Shown in pieces: positions 8,978 to 17,296 of a DNA stretch of 37,026 nucleotides; within the stretch, counting starts at the first letter, position 1, and every line of letters starts with the position of its first letter. Origin of the DNA: Hyphomicrobiales bacterium (GTDB lineage: Bacteria; Pseudomonadota; Alphaproteobacteria; Rhizobiales; Rhizobiaceae); NCBI GenBank assembly GCA_024225445.1, contig JAAEMP010000022.1, positions 1 to 37,026 on the forward strand, written 5' to 3'. The notes under the pieces are model-generated. The model was given only the letters and a program-made list of their open reading frames with translations. It was not told where the DNA came from and did no database searches. The translations under genes and the position numbers were made by a program.

Positions 8978-9916
8978 ATGGAACCACTTGGAACACATAT
9001 ACTCGCAGAATACTCAGGTTGCGATCCAACGGTCCTGAACGATGTTGATGTTATTGAGGAGTTGCTGCGCAGGGCAGCTGAAGCTGCTGGCGCCACGATT
9101 ATAGCATGCAAGTCACATCGATTGCATCCCAATGGCCTGGCAAGCATTATCGTTTTGCAGGAATCGCACATGTCCATTCGATCCTGGCCATCCACCGGAT
9201 ATGCCTGCGCCGATTTTTTCACCTGTGGTGATTGTACCCCTGCATTTGCGCATTCAGTGCTTGCCGAAGGATTGCATGCACAATCTTGTGAAACTATCGA
9301 GATTGAGCGAGGACTGCCCAACATTCCCACGATGCGTGTAGTTGGCTATCGGCCGACAGCGCGAATAGTGATTGACTGTAGCAGCTCAGAAATCCCGTCT
9401 TCGATATCCGTCAAGCGATCACCGGGGCGCGGCCTTGGCCTATTCTCCACAGGCACCCTCAAACGCGGAGACCTAATTTATGAAACGCCGGTGTGGCTGG
9501 CAAGCCTAGACACTGAGTATGTTATGAAGTCCGATGCCGGCGAATCTGTTCTCAGTGCCGATGATCTTGGAACCGAATTGACTGTTCCCTTTCTGTTGGA
9601 ATTTCCGGAGAAAATATTGTCAGAACTTGCCGACCACTACGGTCTGCACAATCCTTCGCCCGTTCAATTGCGTGATTGTATGACTGAAGGTGGAAAAAGA
9701 GAGGTTTTGATTACCGAGTTTGACGGACTGATGAACCATTCGAAAAACGGCAACATACAGGTGGATTGGCCAGAAAACGGCCTGTCATTTGAAGACAATC
9801 GGCCGATTTGGACTATCCAAATTCTTGCGTCGCGATTTATTGAAGCCGGTGATGAGTTGTTTTGGGATTATACGGAAACACCTGACTTTATTGTTCCCAG
9901 CGATTGGCAACCATGA
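8978..9916 (+). CDS. AdoMet decarboxylase-like domain fused to a SET domain (subunit with Ser63/Cys83)
   Basis: A 312-residue two-domain protein. Residues 1-112 are a prokaryotic AdoMet decarboxylase (SpeD/SpeH) domain: LGTHILAEYSGC at the start and QESHMSIRSWP at 61-71. With the ATG at 8978 the residues fall exactly on Thermotoga maritima AdoMetDC numbering: processing pair Glu62-Ser63 (pyruvoyl precursor) and Cys83 (FTCG) are present, but Ser55 is Ala and His68 is Arg. Residues about 144-300 are a SET domain with GRGLGLF (150-156), NHSKNGN (253-259) and ELFWDY (293-298), the AdoMet-binding and catalytic motifs of lysine methyltransferases. The frame is open upstream to a GTG at 8867 and an ATG at 8882, but those residues are not SpeD-like. 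The stop overlaps the next start as ATGA. A neofunctionalised SpeD (other pyruvoyl decarboxylases are known from this family) is an alternative. Confidence 0.9.
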   Translation: MEPLGTHILAEYSGCDPTVLNDVDVIEELLRRAAEAAGATIIACKSHRLHPNGLASIIVLQESHMSIRSWPSTGYACADFFTCGDCTPAFAHSVLAEGLHAQSCETIEIERGLPNIPTMRVVGYRPTARIVIDCSSSEIPSSISVKRSPGRGLGLFSTGTLKRGDLIYETPVWLASLDTEYVMKSDAGESVLSADDLGTELTVPFLLEFPEKILSELADHYGLHNPSPVQLRDCMTEGGKREVLITEFDGLMNHSKNGNIQVDWPENGLSFEDNRPIWTIQILASRFIEAGDELFWDYTETPDFIVPSDWQP

Positions 9917-11022
9917 CCGGCGTAGACCCTATTAAATCTGGTGACAGTTCCGGCCAGGGATCCCTGAAACTGTGGCGACCGGATTCTGATTTCGAAGCCA
10001 ACTGGTTTGTCGTGGAGTTGCGGTGGGAAGGTGAGGATCTTGCTCCAACAGAAAACTCTATTCATCGCAGGCTACTCACACCCGCATTACCTTTGCTGCG
10101 CAATCCTGAGGTGAAATTCAGGCAGCTTTCCCAAAATCAGATGTTTTTGTCTATTGACAGCCCGGATGCGTCAATCAACCTGAGAATCAGCAGCTATTAT
10201 ATTGTGATTGAAGTGCAGGTTGTAGAGGATGCAGCAGCAGCGGTACGGTTCTGCGAAAATGTTGATGGAAACTGTTGCAGCGGCATAAACCGGGTCCGTG
10301 CAATGCCAGATGGTGACATCGGTGCATATTACCCGCTGGACAGCGGATATATTTTCGGCCGGGTCATTGAAAGCCGGACAAGCCCACATCAGACAATTAC
10401 CCTTTCCGAGCACCCCGTTTATGGTCGTGCCTTGGTACTCGATCGTGAGATTCAGATAGGGGAACGTGATGAAAAACTGTTTAGCGGCACCATGGTGTCA
10501 CATGCATTTTGCAATGAGGTGAAGCGGGTACTGATTTTGGGAGGCGGCGATTGTGGTGTGCTTCGGGAGGTGTTGAACAGACCGGTAGAGCGCGTGGTTA
10601 TGGTGGAATTCGACGAGGAAGTATTGCGTTTTTGCGTGAAGCATTTTCCTTTGATTGTTGGTAGTGCGCCAGACGATGTACGTGTCGAATTGCGCTTCGA
10701 GGACGCCTTCAAGTATCTGGCCGATTGCCAGGAACGCTTTGATGTTGTCTTGTCAGATCTGCCGGATACGCCGATTGGAGATTTTTCGCTTGATGACCAG
10801 ATAAAGCTAATGAGCAAAGTCCTCACCAAGAATGGTACGCTGGGAACACATGCAGAGTTCAATAACTTTGAGGGGTCTTACGAAGCGGAGCCGATTATCG
10901 CAGCCATTTCACGCCAATTTAGACGCGTTGAAATCACTCCAAAGGTAATACCAACCTATCAAGACCAAAAATGGCTTTTTGTAAAAGCCACTGGCCTTGA
11001 AACTTTGGAACAAGTTGAATGA
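9913..11022 (+). CDS. aminopropyltransferase (spermidine-synthase-like) with extra N-terminal domain
   Basis: A 369-residue protein from the ATG at 9913, which overlaps the previous stop as ATGA; an in-frame TTG at 9904 is less likely. Residues about 137-360 are the spermidine synthase fold: GRALVLDREIQ (171-181), the decarboxylated-AdoMet site GGGDCG (210-215), VEFD (231-234), Asp264, and the catalytic DxxD as SDLPDTP with Asp282 and Asp285. The usual DEFxYHE reads DEKLFSG, so the conserved Tyr-His pair is lost and the amine substrate may be unusual. Residues 1-130 match nothing I recognise. Human spermine synthase carries an AdoMetDC-like N-terminal domain, so a similar fold here is worth testing. 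It lies between two AdoMetDC-SET genes and presumably uses the decarboxylated AdoMet they make. Confidence 0.9.
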   Translation: MTGVDPIKSGDSSGQGSLKLWRPDSDFEANWFVVELRWEGEDLAPTENSIHRRLLTPALPLLRNPEVKFRQLSQNQMFLSIDSPDASINLRISSYYIVIEVQVVEDAAAAVRFCENVDGNCCSGINRVRAMPDGDIGAYYPLDSGYIFGRVIESRTSPHQTITLSEHPVYGRALVLDREIQIGERDEKLFSGTMVSHAFCNEVKRVLILGGGDCGVLREVLNRPVERVVMVEFDEEVLRFCVKHFPLIVGSAPDDVRVELRFEDAFKYLADCQERFDVVLSDLPDTPIGDFSLDDQIKLMSKVLTKNGTLGTHAEFNNFEGSYEAEPIIAAISRQFRRVEITPKVIPTYQDQKWLFVKATGLETLEQVE

Positions 11023-11987
11023 AAAATTTGGTTGCAAAACCACCTTATACTAACGGAATTCATTTCTTAGTCGAATTATCAGGTTGTGATCGCTCTATTC
11101 TGGATGATGCCGCTGGGATTGAATCCATTCTGGTTAAATCGGTTGAGGTGATCGATACCAGCATCGTCTCCAGTTTTTTTCACCAGTTTCGACCGGATGG
11201 AGTGACGGGATGCGTTATGCTTCTCGATGCGCATATTACTATTCATACCTGGCCTGGGACTAGATACGCGTCTGTCGATTTGTACGCTTCTCCGGCCTGC
11301 GATCTGCAGCGTATCCAAACAATATTGGTTGAGGGACTGCGAGCTAGTGAACCCCAGTCCCTGTTAGTGGAACGTGGCCAACCTGCTCCAGAAAAGATGC
11401 GTGTTCACGGTCACCGGCGAGTTGCGTCCTATATCCTTGATTGCCGCGGCAATCTAATACCTGACTCCGTCTTTGTAGAAAAATCTCCTGGTCGGGGGTT
11501 CGGTCTTTTCGCAGCACGTGACTTCTCCATCGGTGAATTAATCTACAACTCATCGGCAACACTTACCGAGTGGGACGCCGAGTATGTCGTTAAAACAGAC
11601 TTGGGGAAAAGTTTACATGATGCAGATTCGTTGGGATATGAGCTTCATTTGCCATTGATTGATATGTGGCCAGAACAAGTGCGCCACACCCTGGCCCGGC
11701 ATTATGATATCCAGGATATGTCTTCCACGGCAATCCTCAAATGCGTAACTGGCGAGGGCGAACGGGAAGTGTTAATCACAGGATTCGACGGTTTGATAAA
11801 CCATTCCGACAATCCAAATGTAACTATGGAATGGTCAGACGCAAAAGTAAAATTTGACGAGGAAGGCAATCCAATCTGGGAGGTTCCAACGCGCGCAGTT
11901 CGGCGAATCAGTATCGGTGAAGAATTATTCGTAGATTACCGTATATCTCTATTCGATTTTGTACCCCCTGCAGACTGGCTCCCATAA
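11019..11987 (+). CDS. AdoMet decarboxylase-like pseudoenzyme domain fused to a SET domain (subunit with His68)
   Basis: A 322-residue paralogue of the gene at 8978, with the same two-domain order. The SpeD-like domain (about 10-120) has FRPDGVTG and LLDAHITIHTWPG. In Thermotoga numbering the processing Ser63 is Ala (residue 71, preceded by Asp instead of Glu) and Cys83 is Ser, so it cannot form a pyruvoyl group. Position 55 is Thr and His68 is kept (His76). These are exactly the residues missing from the first paralogue. The SET domain has GRGFGLF (158-164), a textbook NHSDNPN (261-267) and ELFVDY (302-307). Both paralogues end in a conserved P-x-DW-x-P tail. The ATG overlaps the aminopropyltransferase stop as ATGA, so all three proteins are probably made together. 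Confidence 0.9.
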   Translation: MKNLVAKPPYTNGIHFLVELSGCDRSILDDAAGIESILVKSVEVIDTSIVSSFFHQFRPDGVTGCVMLLDAHITIHTWPGTRYASVDLYASPACDLQRIQTILVEGLRASEPQSLLVERGQPAPEKMRVHGHRRVASYILDCRGNLIPDSVFVEKSPGRGFGLFAARDFSIGELIYNSSATLTEWDAEYVVKTDLGKSLHDADSLGYELHLPLIDMWPEQVRHTLARHYDIQDMSSTAILKCVTGEGEREVLITGFDGLINHSDNPNVTMEWSDAKVKFDEEGNPIWEVPTRAVRRISIGEELFVDYRISLFDFVPPADWLP

Positions 11988-12384
11988 TTTTAGATTTAGT
12001 GCACACAGCTTTGAAATGGTAATATTATTCTCCCATATTCTAAAGGCGAATGCCCTTCATGACCTTCTCTGAAGAGGGTGCTTGTGTTCCGAGTTTCTGT
12101 CTCATCACCTGCTCCCAGGTGGTTACGATGAGCCTGATAGGCTCCTTACACAATTACCGTCAATTTGCCCAACAAGCGCTGAAGCCACCCAATCTATAAG
12201 AGGTATCAGTCTCAAATATCCGGACTGCAAACGATCAGTCGAACAGTTTTTTTGGTTGAACTTCTGCAATACGGAAAGAATTAGGCATCAAAATAACAGG
12301 TTTGCTTTATTGTCTGCCAGCACTGGCTACCATCATCGCGATGGACCAAAGGCCGCTCATGCACCAACATTCAGATACGACTAA
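11988..12384. other. intergenic region downstream of the AdoMetDC-SET operon
   Basis: About 400 bp between convergent genes. An open frame of 100 codons at 12082-12384 has no start signal, no family resemblance and an unconvincing composition. No clear terminator hairpin is visible. Confidence 0.4.
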
Positions 12385-12915
12385 TCAATGGGCTTCGATC
12401 ACAGATGCCCACTTCCGTGAATAATCGTCAATTACTTCTTTCGATATTCTACACATCCATTTTTCAGCTATTATCAAAGAACGCTTTTTGTACCTGGATT
12501 GCCAATGCTCCAGGCTCCAATTCCCTGATTTTACTTCTAGTTTTGGATTTGATTGAAACACCCAGGCTGGATTACGAAAGTCATGCAACATTATTTCAAG
12601 ACGCTTCACGCCATAGCGCTCACCCTCATAGTGAGATAATCGGGCGGCTTCATCCGGCGATAAATTTTTAACCAGCAGACCTTCGGCAGTGCCCTGGGCT
12701 GACTTTATCAGTCCTGGCTGGACACAGCATTGAAGGCGAACAGGTCGATATCCGAGCAATGTTCCTTTTTGCTCGTGATGTGGACAAACATCGCGACCAA
12801 TAACAATTTTCCTAAGCTCTGGATCGCTCAACGTTCCAAATAGAAAAAAATCTAACAACAAAACTAATCCGGTATTTAAATTTGAAATCGATACGGTCGT
12901 TGGTAATCTCAACAA
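12385..12915 (-). CDS. AIG2-like / gamma-glutamylcyclotransferase family protein
   Basis: The core FLFGTLSDPELRKIVIGR (about 25-42) followed by GTLLGYRPVR, GTAEGLLVKNLSPDEAARL and SHYEGERYGVKR is typical of the AIG2/GGCT fold. The catalytic Glu is probably Glu97 in YEGERY. Family members cyclise gamma-glutamyl amines or peptides to 5-oxoproline; the GGACT branch acts on gamma-glutamyl-epsilon-lysine. The longest frame begins at a TTG (12915), and the first 20 or so residues are probably not all translated; no ATG is available before the core. It lies downstream of and convergent with the AdoMetDC-SET operon, so any link to polyamine or lysine chemistry is only suggestive. Confidence 0.8.
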   Translation of the reverse strand: MLRLPTTVSISNLNTGLVLLLDFFLFGTLSDPELRKIVIGRDVCPHHEQKGTLLGYRPVRLQCCVQPGLIKSAQGTAEGLLVKNLSPDEAARLSHYEGERYGVKRLEIMLHDFRNPAWVFQSNPKLEVKSGNWSLEHWQSRYKKRSLIIAEKWMCRISKEVIDDYSRKWASVIEAH

Positions 12916-13067
12916 TGATTAACCGTTTATTTGAAAAAACGGAAGTTTTCCTTAATTATAGCCGTTTGGCTCTTGTTCGTCCCCGAATCTTCGGACTTTA
13001 TACAACATTGGCCCTGACAGGCGCTTTTACCGCTGTTCTTGTATATCATTACTGGATTGCCATATAA
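12915..13067 (+). CDS. possible small membrane protein
   Basis: An ATG at 12915 opens 50 codons ending in one clear hydrophobic helix (about residues 35-48, FGLYTTLALTGAF then VLVYHYWIAI). There is no convincing ribosome site, and the 5' end abuts the minus-strand AIG2-like gene. It may be a real small protein or chance. Confidence 0.25.
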   Translation: MINRLFEKTEVFLNYSRLALVRPRIFGLYTTLALTGAFTAVLVYHYWIAI

Positions 13068-13132
13068 CCTAGATTGCCCACTGCTTTTAGCATAGCCATA
13101 CATCGAAATGTCACAGGTGACCGGCAGGTATT

Positions 13133-14197
13133 TCAGGCAAAATACTGGGTGAAGTCCCAACTGGATCCAAGTTCTGCATCAAAGGATCTGGGCTCGAATT
13201 GGGCAAATCCGGCGGCGTCGCAAATCGTCAACTCTCCCAAAATTATCGTTTTGGGTTTTGGATTGTATAAATCCACTCTGATTGCATCGAACGGTTTGGC
13301 GATCTCTCTGGCTACTTCCAGCAACATTTTCGAATCTGGAGGTGGATCGGCTTTGATATTTTTCAACTCTCCTATCTCGACCCCTTCTACCCACTCGAAA
13401 TCCTTGTTGTAAATTCCCACGCCTTCATATTCTTTGCGGGCAGATCCACTGACATAATATTCCTGAAATATGCATACGACTTCCCCGCCTATACATTGAA
13501 ATTTGTATTCAGCACAGGAATTGCCACCATCAGTGACATCTTCCTCGATATAGATTTTTGGATTGATGGTGCTGTACCACCACTCACCGCCCATCAGGTT
13601 GAAGTTTTTTTTCCCTAGCCAAATTGAACCGAGATGCCGCAACTCTTCGATTTCATCTGCCGCCATTGGAAAATTGATCCGCTTCACGGTACGCCAACTA
13701 TTATTGGCCTTCAGAAAATAGGATCCATCCGGGCCATTGATTTGATCGGGAAAATCAGGTCGATCCGAAATCCAGTGGACTTTTGCCGGGCGAACTTTAT
13801 CACGCAGGTGTCCAGGGATAAAATTTCCGACTGTCAATTTGTCAGCCGGTGTCGGGATGTCCAGGGGAGTAAAAAATTTTGACCAGAAAAGCTTCTCATT
13901 CAATGTCTCGCATTCGAGTGGAAAATCTGGCAAGCATTCAAAGAAGCCTTGATACGCTCTCAGGTTTCCCAGCAGTACTTTGGGAAAACGCTTACCGTAA
14001 AAATATTCGCCGCGCATTTTCAATCGTTTGTTATTTTTGGGTAATTCGGGCGGTGGTAGACGCAGCGAATTGAGAAGCTTGCTCGTATATGCAACCAGTT
14101 CAGCTTGATTGGTGTTTATTTCTTTTTTCATATTGGACATGGGGACGTGTGTTATGTTTCCAGTTCGCATTAAAACTACATTTCTCTCAAAAGCCAA
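13133..14197 (-). CDS. TupA-like ATP-grasp protein
   Basis: A protein of up to 354 residues. KLFWSKFF, then DKVRPAKVHWISDRPDFPDQI, GSYFLKANNSWRTVKRI, KIYIEEDV and CAEYKFQCIGGEVVCIF follow the order of the TupA-like ATP-grasp family, named for teichuronopeptide synthesis. These proteins are thought to form amide or peptide bonds on surface polymers. The frame starts at a TTG; internal ATGs at codons 10, 20 and 23 are plausible, and the family-like region begins only after codon 30. It lies 24 bp after the glycosyltransferase gene on the same strand, so the two are probably an operon for a surface glycan. The usual Asp/Asn metal ligands could not be assigned with certainty. Confidence 0.75.
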   Translation of the reverse strand: MAFERNVVLMRTGNITHVPMSNMKKEINTNQAELVAYTSKLLNSLRLPPPELPKNNKRLKMRGEYFYGKRFPKVLLGNLRAYQGFFECLPDFPLECETLNEKLFWSKFFTPLDIPTPADKLTVGNFIPGHLRDKVRPAKVHWISDRPDFPDQINGPDGSYFLKANNSWRTVKRINFPMAADEIEELRHLGSIWLGKKNFNLMGGEWWYSTINPKIYIEEDVTDGGNSCAEYKFQCIGGEVVCIFQEYYVSGSARKEYEGVGIYNKDFEWVEGVEIGELKNIKADPPPDSKMLLEVAREIAKPFDAIRVDLYNPKPKTIILGELTICDAAGFAQFEPRSFDAELGSSWDFTQYFA

Positions 14198-14221
14198 GCG
14201 ACAGGTTCGGATGCAGTCCGG

Positions 14222-15112
14222 CTAATTGTCATCCAGATCAACAGAGACGTTTATTGACAATTTGAATGTCATTTCCGGAGTATTCTCGTCAATTTTGACT
14301 TTTATCTTATGAAAACCAAAATTTATAGAACCTGAACCATTGTTTTTCAAAGTAGACTTCGAAAGTTTCGTTGCCGCCTGATAAATATTTCTTTGAACTG
14401 GCGGTGGCGGATTGCGGCCAAAAAAGCCCATAATGGTTCTCTTTATCTGTAAATAGACCCGACCTCGCATGTAACTGTCAACAAGTGATAAACCTGCATT
14501 TGCCAGCCTTAATTCATCACCGTGATGAATAACACGATCAACAATTGATTCTGGTATCATCACAGGATTGTAGCCGAAATACTGCAGGCGATAGTCGAAT
14601 TCGACATCTCCGCCAGCTCCGTAACCTTTAAGCACCTCATCATAACCACCCAGTTTTTTAAATGCATCACGCTCAACCAGCATAAATCCGCGAAGGCTGT
14701 TGAGGCTGAGGGGTGATGTGAGCGACTTATGGACTTGAAGATTCCTGCCGCTGGCAAATTTTGCAAAACTGTCTGGCTGAAGTTTGTTTGCCAGCAAATT
14801 GAGCGAATTCGGGCTCAAAATGGTGTCCGCATCGACAAATACCAGCCATTTTCCGGTTGCCACAGCGGCGCCGGCATTTCTTGCTTCCCACGCGGCAAAT
14901 GTAAGGCGGTTATTAATGCTGACGACCTTTGCTTGCGGGAAATTTTCCCTAACATATGTTGCAGTATCCTCAGGGCATGAAAAATCGACAACAACTACCT
15001 CGGTATCCCCTTGATCCATCATGCGCGGCAGGCTTTGCTTCAGGTGTTCAAGCCGACCCATGCAACAGGTTATAATGCTGAAAGTTGGCAAATCTCCGAT
15101 TTCGTCAACCAA
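14222..15112 (-). CDS. family 2 glycosyltransferase
   Basis: A GT-A fold transferase of about 296 residues. The opening strand TFSIITCCMGR, the nucleotide-sugar metal motif DAD in WLVFVDADT, and the acceptor-side segment RGFMLVERDAFKKLGGYDE followed by GGDVEFDYRLQ resemble chondroitin-polymerase-type and other glycan-chain transferases. A GGAGGAG ribosome site (15125-15119) sits six bases before a TTG at 15112, so I place the start there rather than at the in-frame GTG at 15127. It has no membrane helix. The sugar donor is unknown. It is paired with the TupA-like ATP-grasp gene. Confidence 0.88.
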   Translation of the reverse strand: MVDEIGDLPTFSIITCCMGRLEHLKQSLPRMMDQGDTEVVVVDFSCPEDTATYVRENFPQAKVVSINNRLTFAAWEARNAGAAVATGKWLVFVDADTILSPNSLNLLANKLQPDSFAKFASGRNLQVHKSLTSPLSLNSLRGFMLVERDAFKKLGGYDEVLKGYGAGGDVEFDYRLQYFGYNPVMIPESIVDRVIHHGDELRLANAGLSLVDSYMRGRVYLQIKRTIMGFFGRNPPPPVQRNIYQAATKLSKSTLKNNGSGSINFGFHKIKVKIDENTPEMTFKLSINVSVDLDDN

Positions 15113-15235
15113 AATGAACTCCTCCACAATTCAGCAGATGCAGGCGCGCTCTCATGCAGACTTGTAAAAATGACGGCTGGCAATGTGTGCCATCTGTCAA
15201 GTTCCAGACTGGTTGAATGAGAAATTAACCTCGGG

Positions 15236-17296
15236 CTAAAACATGTAATTTACCCCGACGCGGATCATATGCGCTTCGGATTTAAAACGCATGGGTTCCG
15301 AACCACTGGTTGAAATGTATCCGCTGGTCGCATATTCGGTAGGTAATCCGACATACAGATATTCCATTTTGAACGACAAATTGTCGGTAAATGCATGTTC
15401 CACCCCAGCACCCACGGCAATACCGGCCTGCCAGCCACTGTTATAGAGGTCACGATCACCAAAAAAAGCACCGGCACCACACGCTCCGGCTGCCTCACAC
15501 ATCGATTGATCAACATCGACCAGAGCAATACCACCTGTCACATAAGCCATGGTATCAGATGCAGACACGCCTATGCGACCACGCAGGGTAACAAGTCCTT
15601 CCCATTTGCTTCTCGACTCGTAGCCGTCGTCGGACGGATCATGATAATTGGAAAATGGGTCATGACCCAAATTGGACCAGCTGGCATCGCCCTCGACCCC
15701 ATAAACAAAATATCCGCTCTGAAAGTTGACCCCGGCAGTAACACCAGCCGTCGCACCCCAATCGGATATTTCAGTATCATTATGGCTTCCATAGTCATAT
15801 GCTGGCGTTTCACCAGTGAACATGCCGACGCCACCGACAAATCCAGCGTATAAACCCGTCCAGTCATGTGGCTCAAGTTTTCCCGCCTGTGCGTTGGATA
15901 CGGAGCCGCCAAAACTGTAATTCATTCCGGCGCGGATCAGATGCGCCTGAGACCTGAAATTCAAAGGGTTGTAACTCATGGTTGTCAGGTATTCGCTTGT
16001 CACCGATTCAGAAGGTAATCCGACATACAGGTATTCCAGTTTGAACGACATATTGTCGGTGAGTGCATGTTCCACCCCGGCACCGGCAGCAATGCCCATT
16101 TTCCAGCCACTGTTGTGCAGATCATGGGTATGGGTGCCGCACGGGCTGTTATTACGACATACCCATTGATCAACATCTGCCAGAGCAATGCCGCCTGTCA
16201 CATAAGCTATGGTGTTGTTCACCGCTATGCCGGTACGAGCGCGAAGTGTCGCCAGGCCATTCCACTCGCTTTTTGATATGTAATCGTCTCCGTTATAATC
16301 GGGCGAATATGGGTCAGAACCCAGATCGGCCCAGCTGATATCGCCTTCAATGCCGTATACAAAGCTCCCGTCCTGCATGTTGAACCCGGCGGTAGCGCCA
16401 ACCGCACCACCCCAATCGGACATTTCAATGTCGTAATAGCCTCCAGAATAATCCCCGGGCGTCTGACCCGTAAACATACCGTCAGCAGCTACAATGCCTC
16501 CATAAAAACCCGACCAGTCATGCGGGATCATCTCCTGATTGTGCGCTCCCGATTCGAATGCATAGGTATTGGATGCGGGATTACCAAATTTGTAATTCAA
16601 CCCGACACGGATCATGTGGGCACTGGATCTGAAATTTGCGCCATCAAAACCAGGCAAGCCGCTGTTTTTCACTGTGTTAGTGGGTAATCCGACATACATG
16701 TATTCCAGTTTGAGCGATAAATTGTCGGTAAATGCATGTTCCACCCCGGCACCAGCAGCGATGCCAGCTTCCCAACCACTATTGTAAAAATCATAATAAT
16801 CGGGGGCTGTGCACGGGGTGGCGCCACAAGAAAGCGATTGATCAACATCGACCAGAGCAACACCACCGGACACATAAGCCAGGGTGTTGTCAATGGCTAT
16901 CCCGGCACGAGCGCGCAGGGTCGCCAGTCCATTCCATTCATTTTCCAGCAGGGAATCAAAAGAACCCTCAGCATTGTTACTATTGCTCAGATCAGACCAG
17001 CTGATATCCCCTTCAATGCCGTATACAAAATTCCCGTCCTGAAAGTTGATCCCCCCTGTCACGCCGATGGCTCCGCCCCAATCGGAAATTTCACCGTCCG
17101 CTTTACCAATACGCGCATATTGGGTAGTTCCAGGCATCCCACCTGCGTGCATTATAGCGGCCCCTACAACACCACCATAAATACCGGACCAGTTAAAACC
17201 GATTTTTTTTTCAGTGTAGACATCCTCTGCCCGCGAACCGGATGCCAGCGCCACAACTGAAGTTGTCAACAGCAATCCCGTCAAAAGTTTTTTCAT
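15236..17296 (-). CDS. outer-membrane protein with three tandem Omp25/31-like beta-barrel units
   Basis: A 686-residue protein with a signal peptide (1-23, cut near SRA-ED). Three homologous units follow, at about 36-237, 260-462 and 479-686. Each begins with a W-(S/T)-G-x-Y-(G/A)-G motif, contains SDWG, VYG(I/V)EGD, LR(A/G)R and GVEHA(F/L)TDN, and ends with the barrel-closing Y-x-F (YKF, YSF, YMF). A single unit of about 200 residues is a complete eight-strand barrel of the kind abundant in Hyphomicrobiales (Omp25/Omp31, RopB). Three in one chain is unusual. Short linkers at about 238-259 and 463-478 join them. Each unit has its own Cys pair in the same loop (about 157/162, 380/386, 600/606). 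The promoter region is weak; TTGACT near 17411 on the minus strand may be a -35. Confidence 0.9.
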   Translation of the reverse strand: MKKLLTGLLLTTSVVALASGSRAEDVYTEKKIGFNWSGIYGGVVGAAIMHAGGMPGTTQYARIGKADGEISDWGGAIGVTGGINFQDGNFVYGIEGDISWSDLSNSNNAEGSFDSLLENEWNGLATLRARAGIAIDNTLAYVSGGVALVDVDQSLSCGATPCTAPDYYDFYNSGWEAGIAAGAGVEHAFTDNLSLKLEYMYVGLPTNTVKNSGLPGFDGANFRSSAHMIRVGLNYKFGNPASNTYAFESGAHNQEMIPHDWSGFYGGIVAADGMFTGQTPGDYSGGYYDIEMSDWGGAVGATAGFNMQDGSFVYGIEGDISWADLGSDPYSPDYNGDDYISKSEWNGLATLRARTGIAVNNTIAYVTGGIALADVDQWVCRNNSPCGTHTHDLHNSGWKMGIAAGAGVEHALTDNMSFKLEYLYVGLPSESVTSEYLTTMSYNPLNFRSQAHLIRAGMNYSFGGSVSNAQAGKLEPHDWTGLYAGFVGGVGMFTGETPAYDYGSHNDTEISDWGATAGVTAGVNFQSGYFVYGVEGDASWSNLGHDPFSNYHDPSDDGYESRSKWEGLVTLRGRIGVSASDTMAYVTGGIALVDVDQSMCEAAGACGAGAFFGDRDLYNSGWQAGIAVGAGVEHAFTDNLSFKMEYLYVGLPTEYATSGYISTSGSEPMRFKSEAHMIRVGVNYMF

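Noticed and set aside
12082-12384. 100-codon frame after the AdoMetDC-SET operon
   Set aside because: No start signal, odd composition and no recognisable family.
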